A DNA stretch of 64,000 bases from Sepioteuthis lessoniana (GCA_963585895.1 OY757915.1:87378081-87442080), one strand, 5' to 3'; counted from the first letter of the stretch, positions 1 through 13,380 are shown. Numbers and translations are program-made. The notes: generated by a model from the sequence alone, not told the origin.

Positions 1-1833
1 ACTGTAATTTTATTTTCCTGTTTATAGTGACTTCCACATATTTCCTGATATTCTCAATTTCAGGTTCGTTTGGCTTCGTAACTTTTACGAACGATTTTTT
101 CCGCCATTTTTGTTTACAGTTCGTGTATTTGTGCCCCCCCCTTTTTTTTTTTGCAAGAATTACAAATTTTATCTCTAAAATAGCATTCGCTATACCAGTG
201 AAGGGAGCCACACCCATAGCAGGGTCCAGGAGGTTTTTCACTATATTTTCCTGTTTGAACTTTATTTGAAAGTGACTTCCGTATTTTATTATTGGAGTAG
301 ATTTTCTTGATGTGAGACTCCAGATTCTTCAATGTCGCGAGTCTCTTTTCATTGCGATAAATCGCTGACAATCTTCCGCCAAATTTTGTAATGTCATATT
401 TTGTTCATTTTCTTATTTAAGACTCGACGACGTACTTCTGCGTCCTTGCTTGACACCAACCCTTGAACAAAAATTAAACATCGGAAGTTTTCTGCCGACA
501 AGTCCGACAATTTAAAATCGTCGCAACTTTTTTTCACTTCACTTGCGTATGTGGTGTAATCATGTTCTTCCCTTTTGGTTAAATTCATACATTTATACCT
601 TTTTATGAAATAAAGATGTTTTTGTTGAACAATTTTTAACAGCTGAATTGCCTCGGGGAAGGATATTTCTCGGGTCTTTTTAGGCAAAATATACTTCACA
701 AATTTGGTGTGCTCAGTCGTTCCTAATTTTCGTAAAAGCAACCTAGTTTTCTTTCCGTCGGTCCACGAAGCACAATCCGTGGTGTAGATGTCTTCGAACC
801 TTCTAAAATACGATGCGAACGTTATATCCTTCTCGGGATCATAATTGAAGATTTCGATAGCTTCCCAAATGGCTGATTGGGAAAATGAGCCTTCATTTTC
901 CGACCTTGTTTGATTTGTTGCTTCTAAAATTCTTTTTTGTTCTTGTGACCGAGTTAAAAGCTGTTCCAAATGATTCTGTTGTCATAGCCTTTCCTGAAAT
1001 TTCTCTTGTTCGAGATGAGCTTTTCGAAATTTCTCTTGTTCGACTTGTTTTTGGGCCTGTAGTTGAAAAATTTGTAGTAATGAAGTTTTGAATTCATCCA
1101 TTTTTGTGGAATAGTGTCAGTCCTTTTTTTTCTGGACGCATGTGTGTAGAAAGAAATCCAATAAAATGCTGAAAAAAATTCTTTACACTCAATTTGTGGA
1201 TCTTTTAAAAAAAAAATTCCCCAAACAACTTACGTTTAGTTAGTAAGTCTTGGATTTTTTTTTTAATTTTTTTAATTTGTTTTATTTTTTCCTTTCGTGG
1301 ATCAGTTTACATTTTGCAAAAAATCTTTCTTTTTTTAATTTGAGAGATATTTTTCTCCCCTGATTTCGACAGTTCACATTTAAAATAAACAATTCTTTGT
1401 TGCACATGTTCGCGTGAAAAAGATTTTAACACAAAAAACGTTCGACTTTTTTTTAGTCAAACAGGATTTTAAATAACGTTTGACTCCCTAATCTTAAAAG
1501 AAAGTTTGAGTATTTTTCGCTAATGAGCAGCAATTTTTTCTTTTAGTTCACTTAAGTGTCTGGAAAAAAAGCTTTGTTAGTGCAAACTGAAATGTATAGT
1601 TTTGACTTTCGGGGGTGGGGCGGCGAAAAAAAATCTTTTTCTTTTCACTATAGGCAGAACAATTAGATTTTTATGAAATAAAAATCTTACCGTCTATAGT
1701 AATGTTAGACAGCTTTTTTTTCTTTGTTGAATTCGAATGTTGCAAAAGGTTCGCGTGGAAAAAAAATCACTTGAAAAGGTTTACTTGAACTTTTGCGTGA
1801 GTTCTCTATTTTCGAATCCGTCGTTCGCCAAAA
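1..1833 (-). mobile_element. Ty3/Gypsy-type LTR retrotransposon fossil, leader and gag
   Basis: This is the 5' part of an LTR retrotransposon on the minus strand. The gag region (about 114-1101) encodes a capsid-like stretch with the family-typical words DPEKDITFASYFRRFEDIY and FVQGLVSSKDAEVRRRVL, followed by a CCHC-type nucleocapsid segment starting CYGCGSLHWYSEC. A Q/E/K-rich, probably coiled segment precedes the capsid. An AT-rich untranslated leader lies at about 1102-1833 and begins next to a possible primer-binding region. Pol would lie to the left, outside the window. The copy is broken, with at least two visible breaks in gag, and looks old. The Gypsy assignment rests on recalled gag similarity; a BEL element is less likely. 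Confidence 0.75.
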
Positions 1834-1931
1834 TGTATCGTTGGTTCAGTAAAGGTATTCCACAGGTACAAGCCGAAGAGTTGGCAAGTCTATCAGAGCG
1901 ATGAACGCTTTTTTCCCTTTATTCCTTGTAA
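1834..1931 (-). repeat. Probable 5' LTR remnant of the Gypsy fossil
   Basis: On the minus strand the leader is preceded by a segment ending in CA, after which TTTTGGCGAACGAC follows, as expected at an LTR/primer-binding boundary. The other end is cut by the 3' end of LINE A1 at about 1932, so only about 100 bp remain. The second LTR is not in the window, so the call cannot be confirmed by LTR pairing. Confidence 0.4.
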
Positions 1932-2685
1932 TGATTACAAGAAGGCACAAGGCCTTGGAGTTTTTGGGGGAGGGGAAGGAGCAGTCCTTGCTTAAACTAA
2001 GAATTCTAAGGGGAACCTAGCTAGCCACATTCGCCGACCCATTCAACAGTACAGTAAATAACCATTCATCCATCGCCATGCGCGCTGCTACCACCAAAAT
2101 ACCACATTTGCTCTATGAAAAAGACCTACTTAAAACCCCGAAAGTGATGTATGATTGTATTTACAAATTATGATTTATTTACAATGAATTTATATGATGG
2201 GAATGGGAGAAAAACCCCGAAATATGTACAAACGAAAAACAAGGAAAAATTCCCCGTTTGGTTGCCCTCCCATTCCCCCAGTCTACGAAAATGGAGGCTG
2301 GCTGTTTTCCAGTGTCCGAAAACGAGCCGGACCTACCCTAGGTGGGACTGGGGTCCTACTTTAGTGGGGTAAAGAAATTCAGGGTTGGGTGCGGAATGGG
2401 ACAATAAAAGACAGGTAGTACGATTTTTATATACATGTGAATTTTTTCAAGATCTTCAATAAAAAGCGGGCAGGAGTATTGGTAGAGGTACAAAAATAAT
2501 GGGGATGGGAAAGATCTTGAGAACTAACGACTAGATGACGGGGACAATGACTGACAACATACTGCTAACTAGGTTTCTCATCCGTAAGTTTCTCATTGGG
2601 TGCCTCATTCAATCAGCTTTGTGCCACATCGAAGCAAAGAGCTTCGTAAATTACAACTAGGTTTCGAGGGGAAAACAATGCCTAC

Positions 2686-5600
2686 TTACCGGGGGTGGGG
2701 TCCCGAAGGACCCGTACCGTAGACGCCATTGGCCGGCAGAGGAGGGAAGGATGACTCCAACATTGCCCCCTTTCTCATGACCAGGCTCGCTGCATTCACC
2801 CACCTTCTGCTAAATGTTATGCGATCCAAGCGTTTTCTGTCACATCTGATTTTGACCCTAAGCGAATGCCTAAAATACAAAACCAGATCACGATGAGAAA
2901 AGTTAGCATCGTCATACAATCCCTTGTTTTGCGTAGTCAAAATCACCACTCGTGCTACAGCTAGGATCGCGAGAAACGCTACACGCTTCTCACCGTGAAA
3001 CGGCGGAAGAACGTTGTCTACGACGTAACCAACGTTGAGCAGCACGAACTGTTTGGGTTCGATGCAAGCCGTCCACTCCCCGACGTGATCCCAAAACGGG
3101 CGAACTCACTCGCAATAGTAGAAGGCGTTCTTAGTCATTTCTTCTAATCCACTGCCGCAGCGAGGACAATCAGGCATGTCTGCCAGGCCCGTTTTGTAGT
3201 TCAAGCCGACAAGGGGTAACGGATTCCGTGCAAGTCGCCAGGTGAGCGAGAACTCGGAGTTGTTCAAGAAGCTCGATCCTGGCGCCCAATTCCAGTGAGA
3301 GCGGATCTCCTCCGTCGTCCAGCCGCGTCGCTCACTAAGAGGTTCCGAAGCGGAACCCACTACTAGCTCCCGATATAGTTCTTTTCGAGGCCGTGAAAGG
3401 TCACTGGACCAAAGAAGGTTACGAAGGGTCGTTAGCGGACGAACAGTGCTTCGCCCAAAGGCTTACGTCGACCTGACTGGAGGCGAGGAAAAGTCCGACT
3501 CGCCATTCATCTCCACACTGCGTCCCCCGTCAAGGACCAGCCCAAGTATGCAAGTCTTTCATCAAGCCAGTGGCTCTCCAGATCAGGTATACCCAGACCC
3601 CCGTTGCGTGTACGTTGGATACAGACCTGCCTACGGACCATCGGCCTTGTACCTCCCCAGAGCAATCTGGAGAGGGATTGTTGCAGTGCCAACCGACGTG
3701 CCTTAGGCAGACAAAGTACAGTCAATCGGTAAAGGATCAGGGGGAAGACGTACGTGGCGCACGCCTCCGCCCTGCCCTTTAAGGATAACCTCCTTGTAAG
3801 CCAGATTCCCACCTGAGCATACACCTTGATTTGTACTTCCGACCAATTTCGCTCCAGTGCCAGCCGACATGCCTTAGGCAGACGAAGTACAGCCAATCTG
3901 TAAAGGATCAAGGGGAAGACGTACACGGCGCACGCCGCCGTCCTGCTCTTTAAGAACAACCTGAGCATTCACCTTAGCTTGTACCCCCGACCAATTTCGC
4001 TCCAGTTGGAGGTCGGGCCCGAACCACACCCCGAGGATGCGGACGGGTCCGTCACTCAAGCGGAAAGGCTCTGGAAGAGTATTGCTACCCCTCCAAGCAC
4101 TGAGCTGCAAACCTTCGCTTTTGTTAAAATTGACCTTGGCTCCTGTAATCCGCTCGTACTCGACAACTGCCTTCTTCACAGCCTTTATGTCCAGGCGGCG
4201 GGACACAATGACTGTGATGTCATCAGCGAACGCGGAAACCCTTGCCGTAAGAGGGCCAGCAAAAGGGACACCGCGCAGAGCCTGACTTGTCCCCTCATCC
4301 CTAAGCCTGCGGAGGAGGGGTTTCAACGCGAGGACGTAGAGGAGACAGAGGGCAGCCCTGCCGGACCGACCGCTCGATCGCGAATACCCTCGAACGTCTT
4401 CCGTTCACTTGCACCACTGCCCGAGGGTTGTGGTACATCATGCTAATCCATCTGCGGAACTCCAGTTTGAATCCGGCAGTCTCCAGAACAGTCGCCAAAA
4501 ACCGATGGTCAACCCTATCGAAGGCTTTGGACTGATCTAAACTGATCAGCGCGGCTTTGGTGTCGTCTTCTATCCCCCTCTAGGACCTCGCGAATCAAGT
4601 GCAGATTGTTCTGGATCGATCGTCCCTTCACAGCAAAGGTCTGTTCGAGGCCGATCAGGTCACTGATGACACGCTGTAAAAGATTCGCCAAGACCCGGGC
4701 CAAAATCTTTAACTCTGTGTTAAGCAGTTATGGGCCTGTAGTCATCTAAACCCTCCCCAACATGCTTGCCACCTTTCTTCAGCAATGTGATCACGCCCTT
4801 GGTAACGCTACCAGGGATGGCTCCCTAGGCGAACCAATGGTTGAACATATCCGTCAGAATAGGGACAAACATGTGCGACATCCTCAAGTACACTTCGTAG
4901 GGCAAACTATCTAGTCCCGGTGACTTGTTGAGACCGACCTGCTTCAACGCATCACGGATTTTGCATTCAGTAACCACATCCTCGCAGCTAGCCGCCCCAA
5001 GCCGGGGGAAGTCGGCGAGATAGCTACGAAACTCCCGGATCGGGAGATCAGTGCAGCGGGCAAAGCGATCCCGAAAGTGCGCTCGAAAGGCATCACGCAT
5101 CTCACGACTCGACCGTAGAAGTCGCCCGTCCGGGGTCTTGACAGAAGCGATGTACTGATCGGGAAACCTTCGCACTTCTTCACGCGCAGTCGCGTTCGAT
5201 TTCACAGCTTCATTGAGAACTCTTTAACCTAGATCTAACTACGAATCCCTTGCAGCGCTCGCTACTCGCGCTCAAGGTCCCTCCTAGCTAGCTTTACACC
5301 TAGGGAGTCCCCCCAGCCACCGCCCGGGAAAGTCTATCTTCTATAGATTTCGCCTCATTGGCCCTATCTAGGTTGAGCTTTCGGTCGTATTTGGTGGCGA
5401 AGTTTCATTTGAGAGAAATTCACCACCTATTCCCGGTAACCGTCCCCACTAACGCCCGCTTGATTAGGGATTCCAGCCGATCCCGGAAGTCACGTAAGGA
5501 GGTATTGAACTTCCAGTAATCGGCTAGACTAGGCCTATTAGCTAACCGCACACTGACCCTAACAAGTTTATGGTCGGTCCACGCTATCAAGTGGAACGTG

Positions 5601-6247
5601 GGATAACTAACGAATTCAATATCAGCTCGTCTAACTAACACTCTGTCCAAGTAGGAACCTACTTTGGCAGAGGGCGAGCTATCTAGCCACGTCCACATCT
5701 CCCGCCCTGGGTGATCCAGACGAAACCTGTCGACCAAGTCGTGATGAGTCACGCAGCCGTTTTAGCTGCTATCACACCTTCCCGTCCTTCTAGCTCCCCG
5801 CCCAACCTTATCTATCTTGGGATCAAGGATCGCATTCCAATCACCCATTAAGACTAGCCGCTTCGTATTGTCCAGGAACGGCGCCAACCGAGAAAAAAAG
5901 GAAATCCTCTCCGCAGCGATATTGGACGCATAAACCGCAACCAGACGGAACTTGAAACTTTTAACGGCAACATTAGCCACAACCAGCCGGTCCCCGTCAC
6001 CTGCAAAAACAAGTCAGCATCAAGGCGTCGTCTAACTAGCAAGGAGACCTCAGCGCTGGTGCGGCTGTCGTATGCTGAGAAAACGTTAGTCTCTTTCCAG
6101 CACCCGACAGTCGGCACAGCAATTGAAATGGGTCTCTTGCACTACAGCAACATCTACTCCGAGGTTCTTGAGTTCACTTAGCAAGCGCGTACACTTGCTT
6201 AAATCCCTCAGTCCCCTCACATTCAAACTGGCAAGGTTTAGAGCCAT
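2686..6247 (-). pseudogene. LINE A1 ORF2: APE endonuclease and reverse transcriptase, broken
   Basis: The start ATG at 6247 gives MALNLASLNVRGLRD, the typical N-terminus of an APE endonuclease. Endonuclease landmarks follow: VVQETHF, LVLMGDWNAILD near 5830, and WTDHKLVRVSVRL near 5560. The RT domain shows a KSPGLDSLPYE-type linker near 4910, RQGCPLSPL near 4340-4370 and the catalytic FADD box at about 4219-4230. The C-terminal CPRCG...YC zinc motif lies near 3120-3165. The frame ends with HPR-stop at 2686, so the intact protein would be about 1,190 residues, normal for Tx1/L1 ORF2. Several stops and frameshifts split it into at least eight open pieces. It also carries a partial tandem duplication (3683-4005). 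Confidence 0.8.
3683..4005 (-). repeat. Internal tandem duplication in LINE A1 ORF2
   Basis: Two imperfect copies of a 155-175 bp segment follow each other at about 3683-3857 and 3851-4005. Both start at a GCCTTAGGCAGAC block and end at CCAATTTCGCTCCAGT. In protein terms the YVFPLILYRL...LPKA segment is repeated. LINE A2 carries the same duplication (about 16972-17295), so it predates the separation of the two copies or was shared by conversion. Confidence 0.75.
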
Positions 6248-6315
6248 CAGTCCCACTTACCTTACTCAGTGTCGACTACGGGCCAGAAATCCTTCGGGGT
6301 GAGGATGCCGACGGC

Positions 6316-8247
6316 CTAACGCAGGGAACCGGTGCCGAGTTCAGTAGTAAGCCGGTTGTCCCTGGTCATTCCACCGACATCTATGTGAAACCGCAACTTT
6401 AGGGACCTATAAAGAGAGGGATGAACCAAAATAGGGACCCTACCCGAACAATATGGAATACATTTTTTCAGGGAGGAGTGCTCCAACTCCGCCAACTTCA
6501 TGCCCGTATCAGTCTGACAGACCGTACTCAGGAATTTCCACACGCCCTTGGCACGGTCGCCAGCTGACCGGACAAAAGTGGTAACCATGGCTGCACTCCG
6601 GAAATTTGCAGGATTGGAAATTTTCATGTTTTTTTTTCTAAGCTAAGCAGTGGCTTTAGTGCCTTTCGAAGCTGGAAGTCACCGACTGCTTCCAGCTCTA
6701 TTGAGCACAAAGCCGCTGCCTGCTGGATCTGTTGAATTATTAGTTCTTCTTCATCCTCCTGCCGATTTGTTTTTTGCTAGCAGGAGGGTCATGTTTTTGT
6801 TTGGCCGGAAAGAGTTCTTGGGATGATATGGCAGAGGAGCTAAGTGAGGGAAGGGATGGGTCTGCTGATTGTGACCTTGGGAGGGGGATTTGGGATGGGC
6901 GGCGGTATTTTTTTAGGTAGTATTCTTGCTGGGGGGAAAGTGTCTATTGGATGAAGGGGTTGTGAAGGTTGTAGGATTTGAGGGAGAAATGGCGGTGGCT
7001 GTTTTGGTGTCTGAGAGGAGGGGCCTGCCTTAGGTTGTTCAGGGCACATTTTTTGGCGGCCCCTTCCCCACTGTCCCTTCCTCTCTTCAAGTTTGTGCTG
7101 GTTTCTATCTCTTCCTTTTATTTTTCTTTTTGTTCTTTTTGGAAGTCGGTGATGCTGGAGGTGCTGATGGTATTGCTGCAGCTGGTGTCGTTGGAGTTGT
7201 TTTTGTCTTTTGTGGTGATGCTGCCGGTGTTGCTGGTGATTTTGATGCTGCTGATGGTGGAGCCTTGATTTGTTTCTGAGGAGGGGATGAAATAAGACTT
7301 TTCTCCCCTGTTTAGGGGACCCATTCCTCTTCCGGGTCACCTCGGTCCCGCCCTCCTGGTTTTGGGCTGGACCTGACCCGGGCCCTTGGCCTCCGCTTGC
7401 TTGTTGATGGTGGTGGTGGCCGCTGTGTCTTTTGTTGTTGCTGCTACTTTTTCATTGTTTTCGGCTTTCTGGGGGCAAAACTTGGCGATATGGCCGATTT
7501 GTTTACACCCCCAGCACCTTGGGCGTCTTCCATTTGCCGGTCCCCACTGATTAATGTCTCGGGGATGGCTTTAAAGCCATCTCTCGTCAGGCACAGCCGG
7601 AAGGCGTAATCCCCATAGGCTGTCCCGGCCGGGGATCTGAGGAGGTTAAACTCCTCTACTTGGTCATAGGCGCTTAGGTATGCCGCCCAAACCTCCCAGT
7701 GATGTAGGCCAGGACGTTGCACACCGTGACGCGGAGCCTACAGGTGCCCTTGTACTCCGGCTGTGGCCTGAAGTGTTTGGTGACGATATCACCCGTTGCG
7801 GCCTTGGCTGCTTGCTCTTCGGTAGGAAGCAGGACATCCCATGTCGCTAAACTTTTGCGACAGAAGTACTGGCATGGGATGCCTGCCTTCCTTAATAGTT
7901 CCTCGAAGGTTTCCTTGTTCAGCCCCACAAGCCTTTTAGTTTTCAGGTCGGAAATGACCAGCAAGAGGATTCTGGGTGTCACTCTTTCGACAATCTCCGG
8001 GATGGGCAGTATTTCATTTCCTTTAAAGTACTTTGCGTACCTCTCCACCCTGTCCTTTTTAAAGTCTTCCGGTCCTCTCTGCTGGCCCTTCCAAGGTGTG
8101 GGGACTTTTTTGGGCTGGCTGTATAGGACTGTCCTGGCTGTTTTCGGTGTCTTGAGAGGCAGCGGGGATCGGCAGCGAAGGCCAATTTGCCCCTATAAGG
8201 CTCTGCGATGCCTGGTAAGTAGTGGTGGAAGTCGTTGCCCTCTCCAT
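6316..8247 (-). pseudogene. LINE A1 ORF1: RNA-binding zinc-knuckle protein, broken
   Basis: ORF1 starts around ATG 8247 (MERATTSTTTYQ) and ends at the stop near 6316, about 70 bp before ORF2. The N-terminal half contains a nucleic-acid-binding region that includes RVTVCNVLAYITG near 7710-7750. A CCHC zinc knuckle follows at about 7470-7530 (RCWGCKQIGHIAKFCPQK, in a different frame from its neighbours). A long low-complexity Q/H/P/S-rich segment (about 6840-7340) comes next, then a C-terminal block (HPSLYRSLKLRF, VGGMTRDNRLTTEL) conserved in families A and B. ORF1 proteins of this type coat the LINE RNA. Frameshifts separate the N-terminal part, the knuckle and the tail. Confidence 0.7.
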
Positions 8248-8345
8248 GGCTGCGATAAAATTAGCAGCCAGGAGGGTAAAGATAAACCTCCACCTGACGC
8301 AAGAATGGAGGGGGGTTCTACTGTTTTTTCCTCTTGAAGTAGTCA

Positions 8346-10155
8346 GACACCGTCCATTTATATCTTTACCGGTGTCATACTAAAGAGTCACTGAGTGTAT
8401 AGTTCCGGTATAACAAATACCAAAGTGGATTTCGACGAAATCAAGGTACCAATGACCAACTTATAAGGATCGCAAAAATACATCCGCAGTGGCCTAATTA
8501 AAAACCATGCAGTTTCAATCTTTTTTGATCTCGAAAAAGCATAATACAACATGGACGTACAGAATCTTAAAAGGCCTCCACAAAACTGGAATTAAAGGAA
8601 ACATGGCCACATTCATTAAAAACTTCCTTCCTCACCGAACCTTGACAGTACGGCATAGAAACGCCAACTCAGACATATACAAACAGGAAACAGGAGTACC
8701 TCAAGGCAGTATTTTATCTGTTACAGTATTTATCCTCAAAATCAACTGCATCACAGAATCTATCTGCACAGAATTGAAAAATTCCTGTATGTAGATGACT
8801 TTGCCACAACATACTCATCACCAAACATGCCTACACTTGAAAGACAGATGCAAAACTGCCTTAACAAAATAAAGAAATGGACCGATGAAAACGGCTTTCA
8901 ATTCTCAAAAACAAAAACTGTCGGCATACACTTATGCAAAACATCAACTCGATCCAGAAATAAATATAGACGGGTGTTGTATAGCCACATACATATACAC
9001 GGGAACATAATCGTCTGTAATGACGACTGAGGTTCAAAAAGCAAAGTATTTAGGAATAATATTTGACAACTAAATTCTAAAGCACACATAGAATATCTGC
9101 TACAAAAATGCCTAAAGGATATAAAACTGCTAAAAGTAATATAAAAATGAACTGAGATGCAGACCGCAAGGTCATGTTTAGAATTTACAGGTCACACATA
9201 AGAACCAAGCTTGACTACGGATCTTCCATCTACAGTGCCACATGTAAATCTTAATTAAAAAAAAGTAGCAAACCATACATAACCAAGGCTTCAGATTAAG
9301 CCTTGGAGCCTTCCATACCTCACCAACACGAAGCTTATATATCGAACCCAACGAACCATCATTTTTCTCTTAGATGGGGAAAAATTATCACTCCAATACG
9401 CATCCTAATTCAACCATTTCCACTGTAGTAAACCTTTAGCTACCCCCCATTTGGCCACCGCATCAAAGAAGTAATACAATAAACCAAAACTCCAATTTAC
9501 TCCCCCCCCCCGGACAATCACCAAACCTCATGTATTTAACATTAATACAACAGGAAAAAACATCAACCTTATCTGCCAAAAACAGATTCAAAGAACTTAG
9601 ACAAATATTCAGATCATACTGCCTTTTATACTGATGGGTCAAAAACCGGAGACAGAACAGCATCAGTTACCAATATAAATAACTACAAACAATTCAGACT
9701 TTCAAATATTGCTTCTATCTATTCAGCTGAATTGCAAGCAATCAAAATGGCACTGGACATGATCAAGAACTCGGATGGGTAACGCCATAATATTCTCAGA
9801 CTCTCTATCCAGCCTAGTATCAATCCAAGAGGGAAACCAAAACCACCCATACATACAAGAGATACAAGAAACATCTAACAAACTTTGGCAAGAGTGATCT
9901 TGTCATGGATTCCTAGCCATGTGGGCATTAAGGGCAATCAAATGGCTGACACACTAGCAAAAGAAGCAACTAAAATGACTCTTAAATTTCAATTCGGACT
10001 ACAAAATCAAACACTACATAAGAAAATGGCAAACAATTTGGGACATGTCCCAAATAACAAACTATGAATATTCGCCACTCTACTTGAGCTAACCAATATT
10101 CTACAATTATGTCTTGTCTTCGGTTAGTAAATGGTTCTGCTATTTCTAGTTTAAT
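8346..10155 (+). mobile_element. I/Nimb-like LINE fragment (RT and RNase H)
   Basis: A plus-strand LINE fragment unrelated to families A and B. Around 8400-8560 it encodes QSGFRRNQGTNDQLI and IFFDLEKA. GVPQGSILSVT lies near 8690-8720, the catalytic YVDD at about 8788-8799, and KKWTDENGFQFSKTKT near 8870. An RNase H-like domain follows, with YTDGSKTGDRTA near 9630, SAELQAIKMALDMIK near 9725 and WIPSHVGIKGNQMADTLAKE at about 9905-9965. The RT wording plus a downstream RNase H points to the I/Nimb group. The endonuclease and ORF1 are missing, and there are several stops and frameshifts. Its right end is cut by LINE B1. The piece at 28700-29110 may be its continuation. Confidence 0.7.
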
Positions 10156-10787
10156 TGTGGGTTGATATTTATTGTAAAAAAAACAAAAACAAATGTGGCA
10201 CAAGGCCAAAAAATGGAGGGGGGAAGGCTAGTCAGCACTATCCTAAACTCTAACTTAACTAGACTCATTCACTGACCAATACATATCACCAAAATGAAAA
10301 CACCAAAATACCTCGATTAAACATACAACTATCAAACTACATTCACCAAAATAACACTAGTGCTCCATGGACTTCTAAACTTAATCCCATAGTTAGTGTG
10401 AAGGGGAGGGAAATAATTTAAAAAGTTCAAAGAAAGCTATATACAAATATACATTTCCCCTAAAAACGAAAGATGGACAAAGTATATACACAGTATGGTT
10501 AGTATAGGGTCTCCCCCCGCATACTAAAAAAGGCAGAAAGAGGAGTTAACCAGTCGAAAGTAGTGCCGAAGGAGAATGAATAATTAAATAAGTGGTAAAT
10601 AAGTAAACAATGAATAAGGATATGCACTTCATCGCACTCCTGGAGAACCCCAATTCCTGTCATCTAAAAAGGGAAGGGAAAGCAGAACAAAAGGGGACAA
10701 AAACAAAGAGGGGCCCAATGACCTCACATACTCGAGCTAAGTTAACTAAAATAGGACAAACCAAATCAAAATGGCCCAAAATCTAAC

Positions 10788-13380
10788 TTACCTGGGCTGG
10801 GTGGTCATGAACTTCCGGTAACCCAAGATCCTTACGTCCCTGTGATGTCTAGGCTGGAGATAAGGCTGGCTTCTACCACGCGACACAAGCGCACAACAGT
10901 CACCTACCTTTTGCCAAACTCCAGTGAAGAGTCTCTTTCTCTCAGACCAGATTTTAACTTTGATTTGGTGCTTAAAAAAAGACACCAGGGTCTGAGAAGA
11001 AAAAGACTCATCCTCGTAGAGTTCCTTCTTTCTCGTCGTCCAAATCACGACACGCATAATACCGAGTAAGCAGAGAAACACAATGTTCTTGTCTGTTCAA
11101 CTTCGGTACCACATTGCTGCACACAGAACTGGTTTCCAGGACGAAGAACTTTCCACTGAGGATGCGAACCATGCAGCCCTCAAGAACCTTGTACAGCGGC
11201 CGCACGATCGGGCAGTGAAAGAAGGCGTTGTCAATAGAGTCCTCCAAATCACCGCACCGGCCGCACTCTGGCGAAATAGCCCGTGCGCTGAAAACAATTG
11301 CCGACCCAGAGGGCATTCCTGATGACCAGCCAGGTGACGGAAGCCTCGTCGTTATTGAGACACCCCCATTCCGGGGGTCCAAGACCACAGCAAGCGACTT
11401 TCCACCTCCGTCACACCGAGCTCGCCAATCAGACCATCGCTAGCGGCCCCTGACTAAACAACGATATAATGCCCTACTCGACAACGGCCGGCTGTCAGAG
11501 ACCTATCTGCAGCCGAGAGAGAACTTTCAATGCATGCTGGCACTGAAAGTCGGTAAACGACAAGGGAGTAGATGTGCGAGCAGCACACCTCAGCCCGTCC
11601 CTTTAGGGAAAGCCGCCTAAGTAGCCACAACTCCGTTGCAGCTACGACCTTTTCCAGTACTTCCGACCAATTTTTCTCCAATTGAAGATCAGGCCCGAAC
11701 CTGACGAGTATCTTTCACAGGTCGTATTTCCAAATAAAGGGGCCGGGAAGAGCACAGTCTTTCCACGAGCCCAACCGCAAGCCGACAGACTTTTCGCGGT
11801 TTATCTTGGCCCCTGTCACAGCTTCGTACCTTCCGATTTCTTTGCTTACCTCCTCCACCTCGGCACTGCTCGTTACAAGCACGCTGACGTCGGCGTATGC
11901 AGTGTACCTGGCTACCTCACTGGCGCCAGGTAACGTGAGGCCTCGTAGGGCCGGATTCGGCTTTTAGCTTGCGCAGAAAGGGCTCTAACGCAAGAATATA
12001 TAACATAGGAGATAACGGGCAACCTTGACGAATCGATCAAGTCAAAGTAAAAGGCTCCGACCTTACCCCATTAACCTCCACCATGACTCCGGGGGACGCA
12101 TAATAGAGACGGATCCAGGTGCGAAAATGCAACCCAAAACCGGCCGCAGACAAGACAGCCTCCAGAAAAGTATGGTCAACCCTATCGAAGGCCTTTGACA
12201 GATCTAAATTGATCAGCGCAGCATTTCCGTCGACTTTTTCTACGATCTTGCGGACCAGATGAAGACGGTCCTGGATAGTCCTACCCTTCACAGCACAAGT
12301 CTATTCGGTTTGCTAGGATCTCCGCCAAAATCTTTAAGTCGATGTTTAACATCGTTAAAGGGTGAAAGTTACTAATCCCATCCCCACCATGTTTGTTCTT
12401 GCGTAGCAACTTCACTATACCCCTGGTGAAGCGTCTGGGTATGGAACCCTGCCTCATCCAGTTGTCATAGATGGTAGCCAGCAAGGGGACAAATATGTGC
12501 GACAACCTCATGTATACTTCGTAGGGAAGTCCATCGATTCCGGGGACTTATCCAACCCGATCGACTTCAGTACTTCCCGAATCTCCTCCTTTATGCGCCC
12601 CCTCACACCCAGCCGCTTCAGTCACCGAGAGACGAGGGAAGTCGGCAAGATAGGTGTCGAACTGAGCAGAGCTCAGTCCGGGCTCCCTGGTAAAAAAAAA
12701 CAAAAGTTTCAAGAAATACTGCCGGAACTCCTTACAGATGGCTTCGTTTGTAGTTCGACGTTGCCCATCCGGCGATATGACACTGGCGATATGCCGATCT
12801 GCCTGATTCCTCAGCCCGTAATTCCTGGGCCATATTCGTCGCCTCGAAGGACACTCTCTTTAACCTAGCCCTAACTACCAGAGCTTGGTACTCGTTAACT
12901 TGTCCACTATCTCCCGCCAAAACCGCCCTATCTAGCTTATCCTTAATCGATCTTTGCTCCGCTACCATACCTGACTCGAGTCTCCTACCATAGTCAGCAG
13001 CAAAGGATCTAATGCTATCCTTAAGGTTACCCCCACCACCTATTTCCCATAATAGACCCCGTCAGTTCCCGCTTTATCATTAGTTCTAGCTGGTTCCGGA
13101 AGTCATCCTCAGCCAAAAGGGAAGAGTTGAACTTCCAGTAACCAGACATCCTTCATCTAGCCTTATCTAACCTAATCGACACACATAAGAATTTGTGGTC
13201 GGAATCTTTATAGGGACCGAAACTTAGACCACCTAAATAATCTAAGTCGACTCGCTTAACTAACACTCGGTCCAAATAGTTATAAAGCTGGGCTGAGGCG
13301 CCCCTACCGGTTCAAGTCCAAGCGATCTTATTTAGATGCCTTGTGCGAAATTTGTCAACGAGATCAAGACGTTGGAGAAA
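10788..13380 (-). pseudogene. LINE B1 ORF2 remnant (endonuclease tail and RT)
   Basis: Starting from an endonuclease remnant (SYLDRVLVKR-like, about 13230-13320), the region runs through a linker (KRVSFEATNMAQELRAEE near 12800-12860) and the RT domain: NIDLKILAEILANRI near 12320, NLDLSKAFDRVDHTF near 12170-12215 and RTWIRLYYASPGVMVEVNG near 12070-12130. The family's YADD box should fall near 11880. The C-terminal zinc motif CGRCGDLEDSIDNAFFHCP is readable near 11220-11270. The frame ends TTQPR-stop at 10788. Several stops and frameshifts are present. Confidence 0.7.

Larger units (their letters stand above)
1932..8345 (-). mobile_element. LINE A1, near full-length Tx1-like retrotransposon
   Basis: A non-LTR retrotransposon of about 6.4 kb on the minus strand, with a 5' UTR (about 8248-8345), ORF1, ORF2 and a 3' UTR of about 750 bp that ends in the box GGCCTTGTGCC near 1943-1953. 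A zinc-knuckle ORF1 followed by an APE-type endonuclease/RT ORF2 with a C-terminal CCHC motif fits the Tx1 group of the L1 superfamily. It has abutted or inserted into the Gypsy fossil on its 3' side, and its 5' side meets an I-like LINE fragment. Both ORFs contain stops and frame changes, so this copy is dead. Target-site duplications were not identified. Confidence 0.8.
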
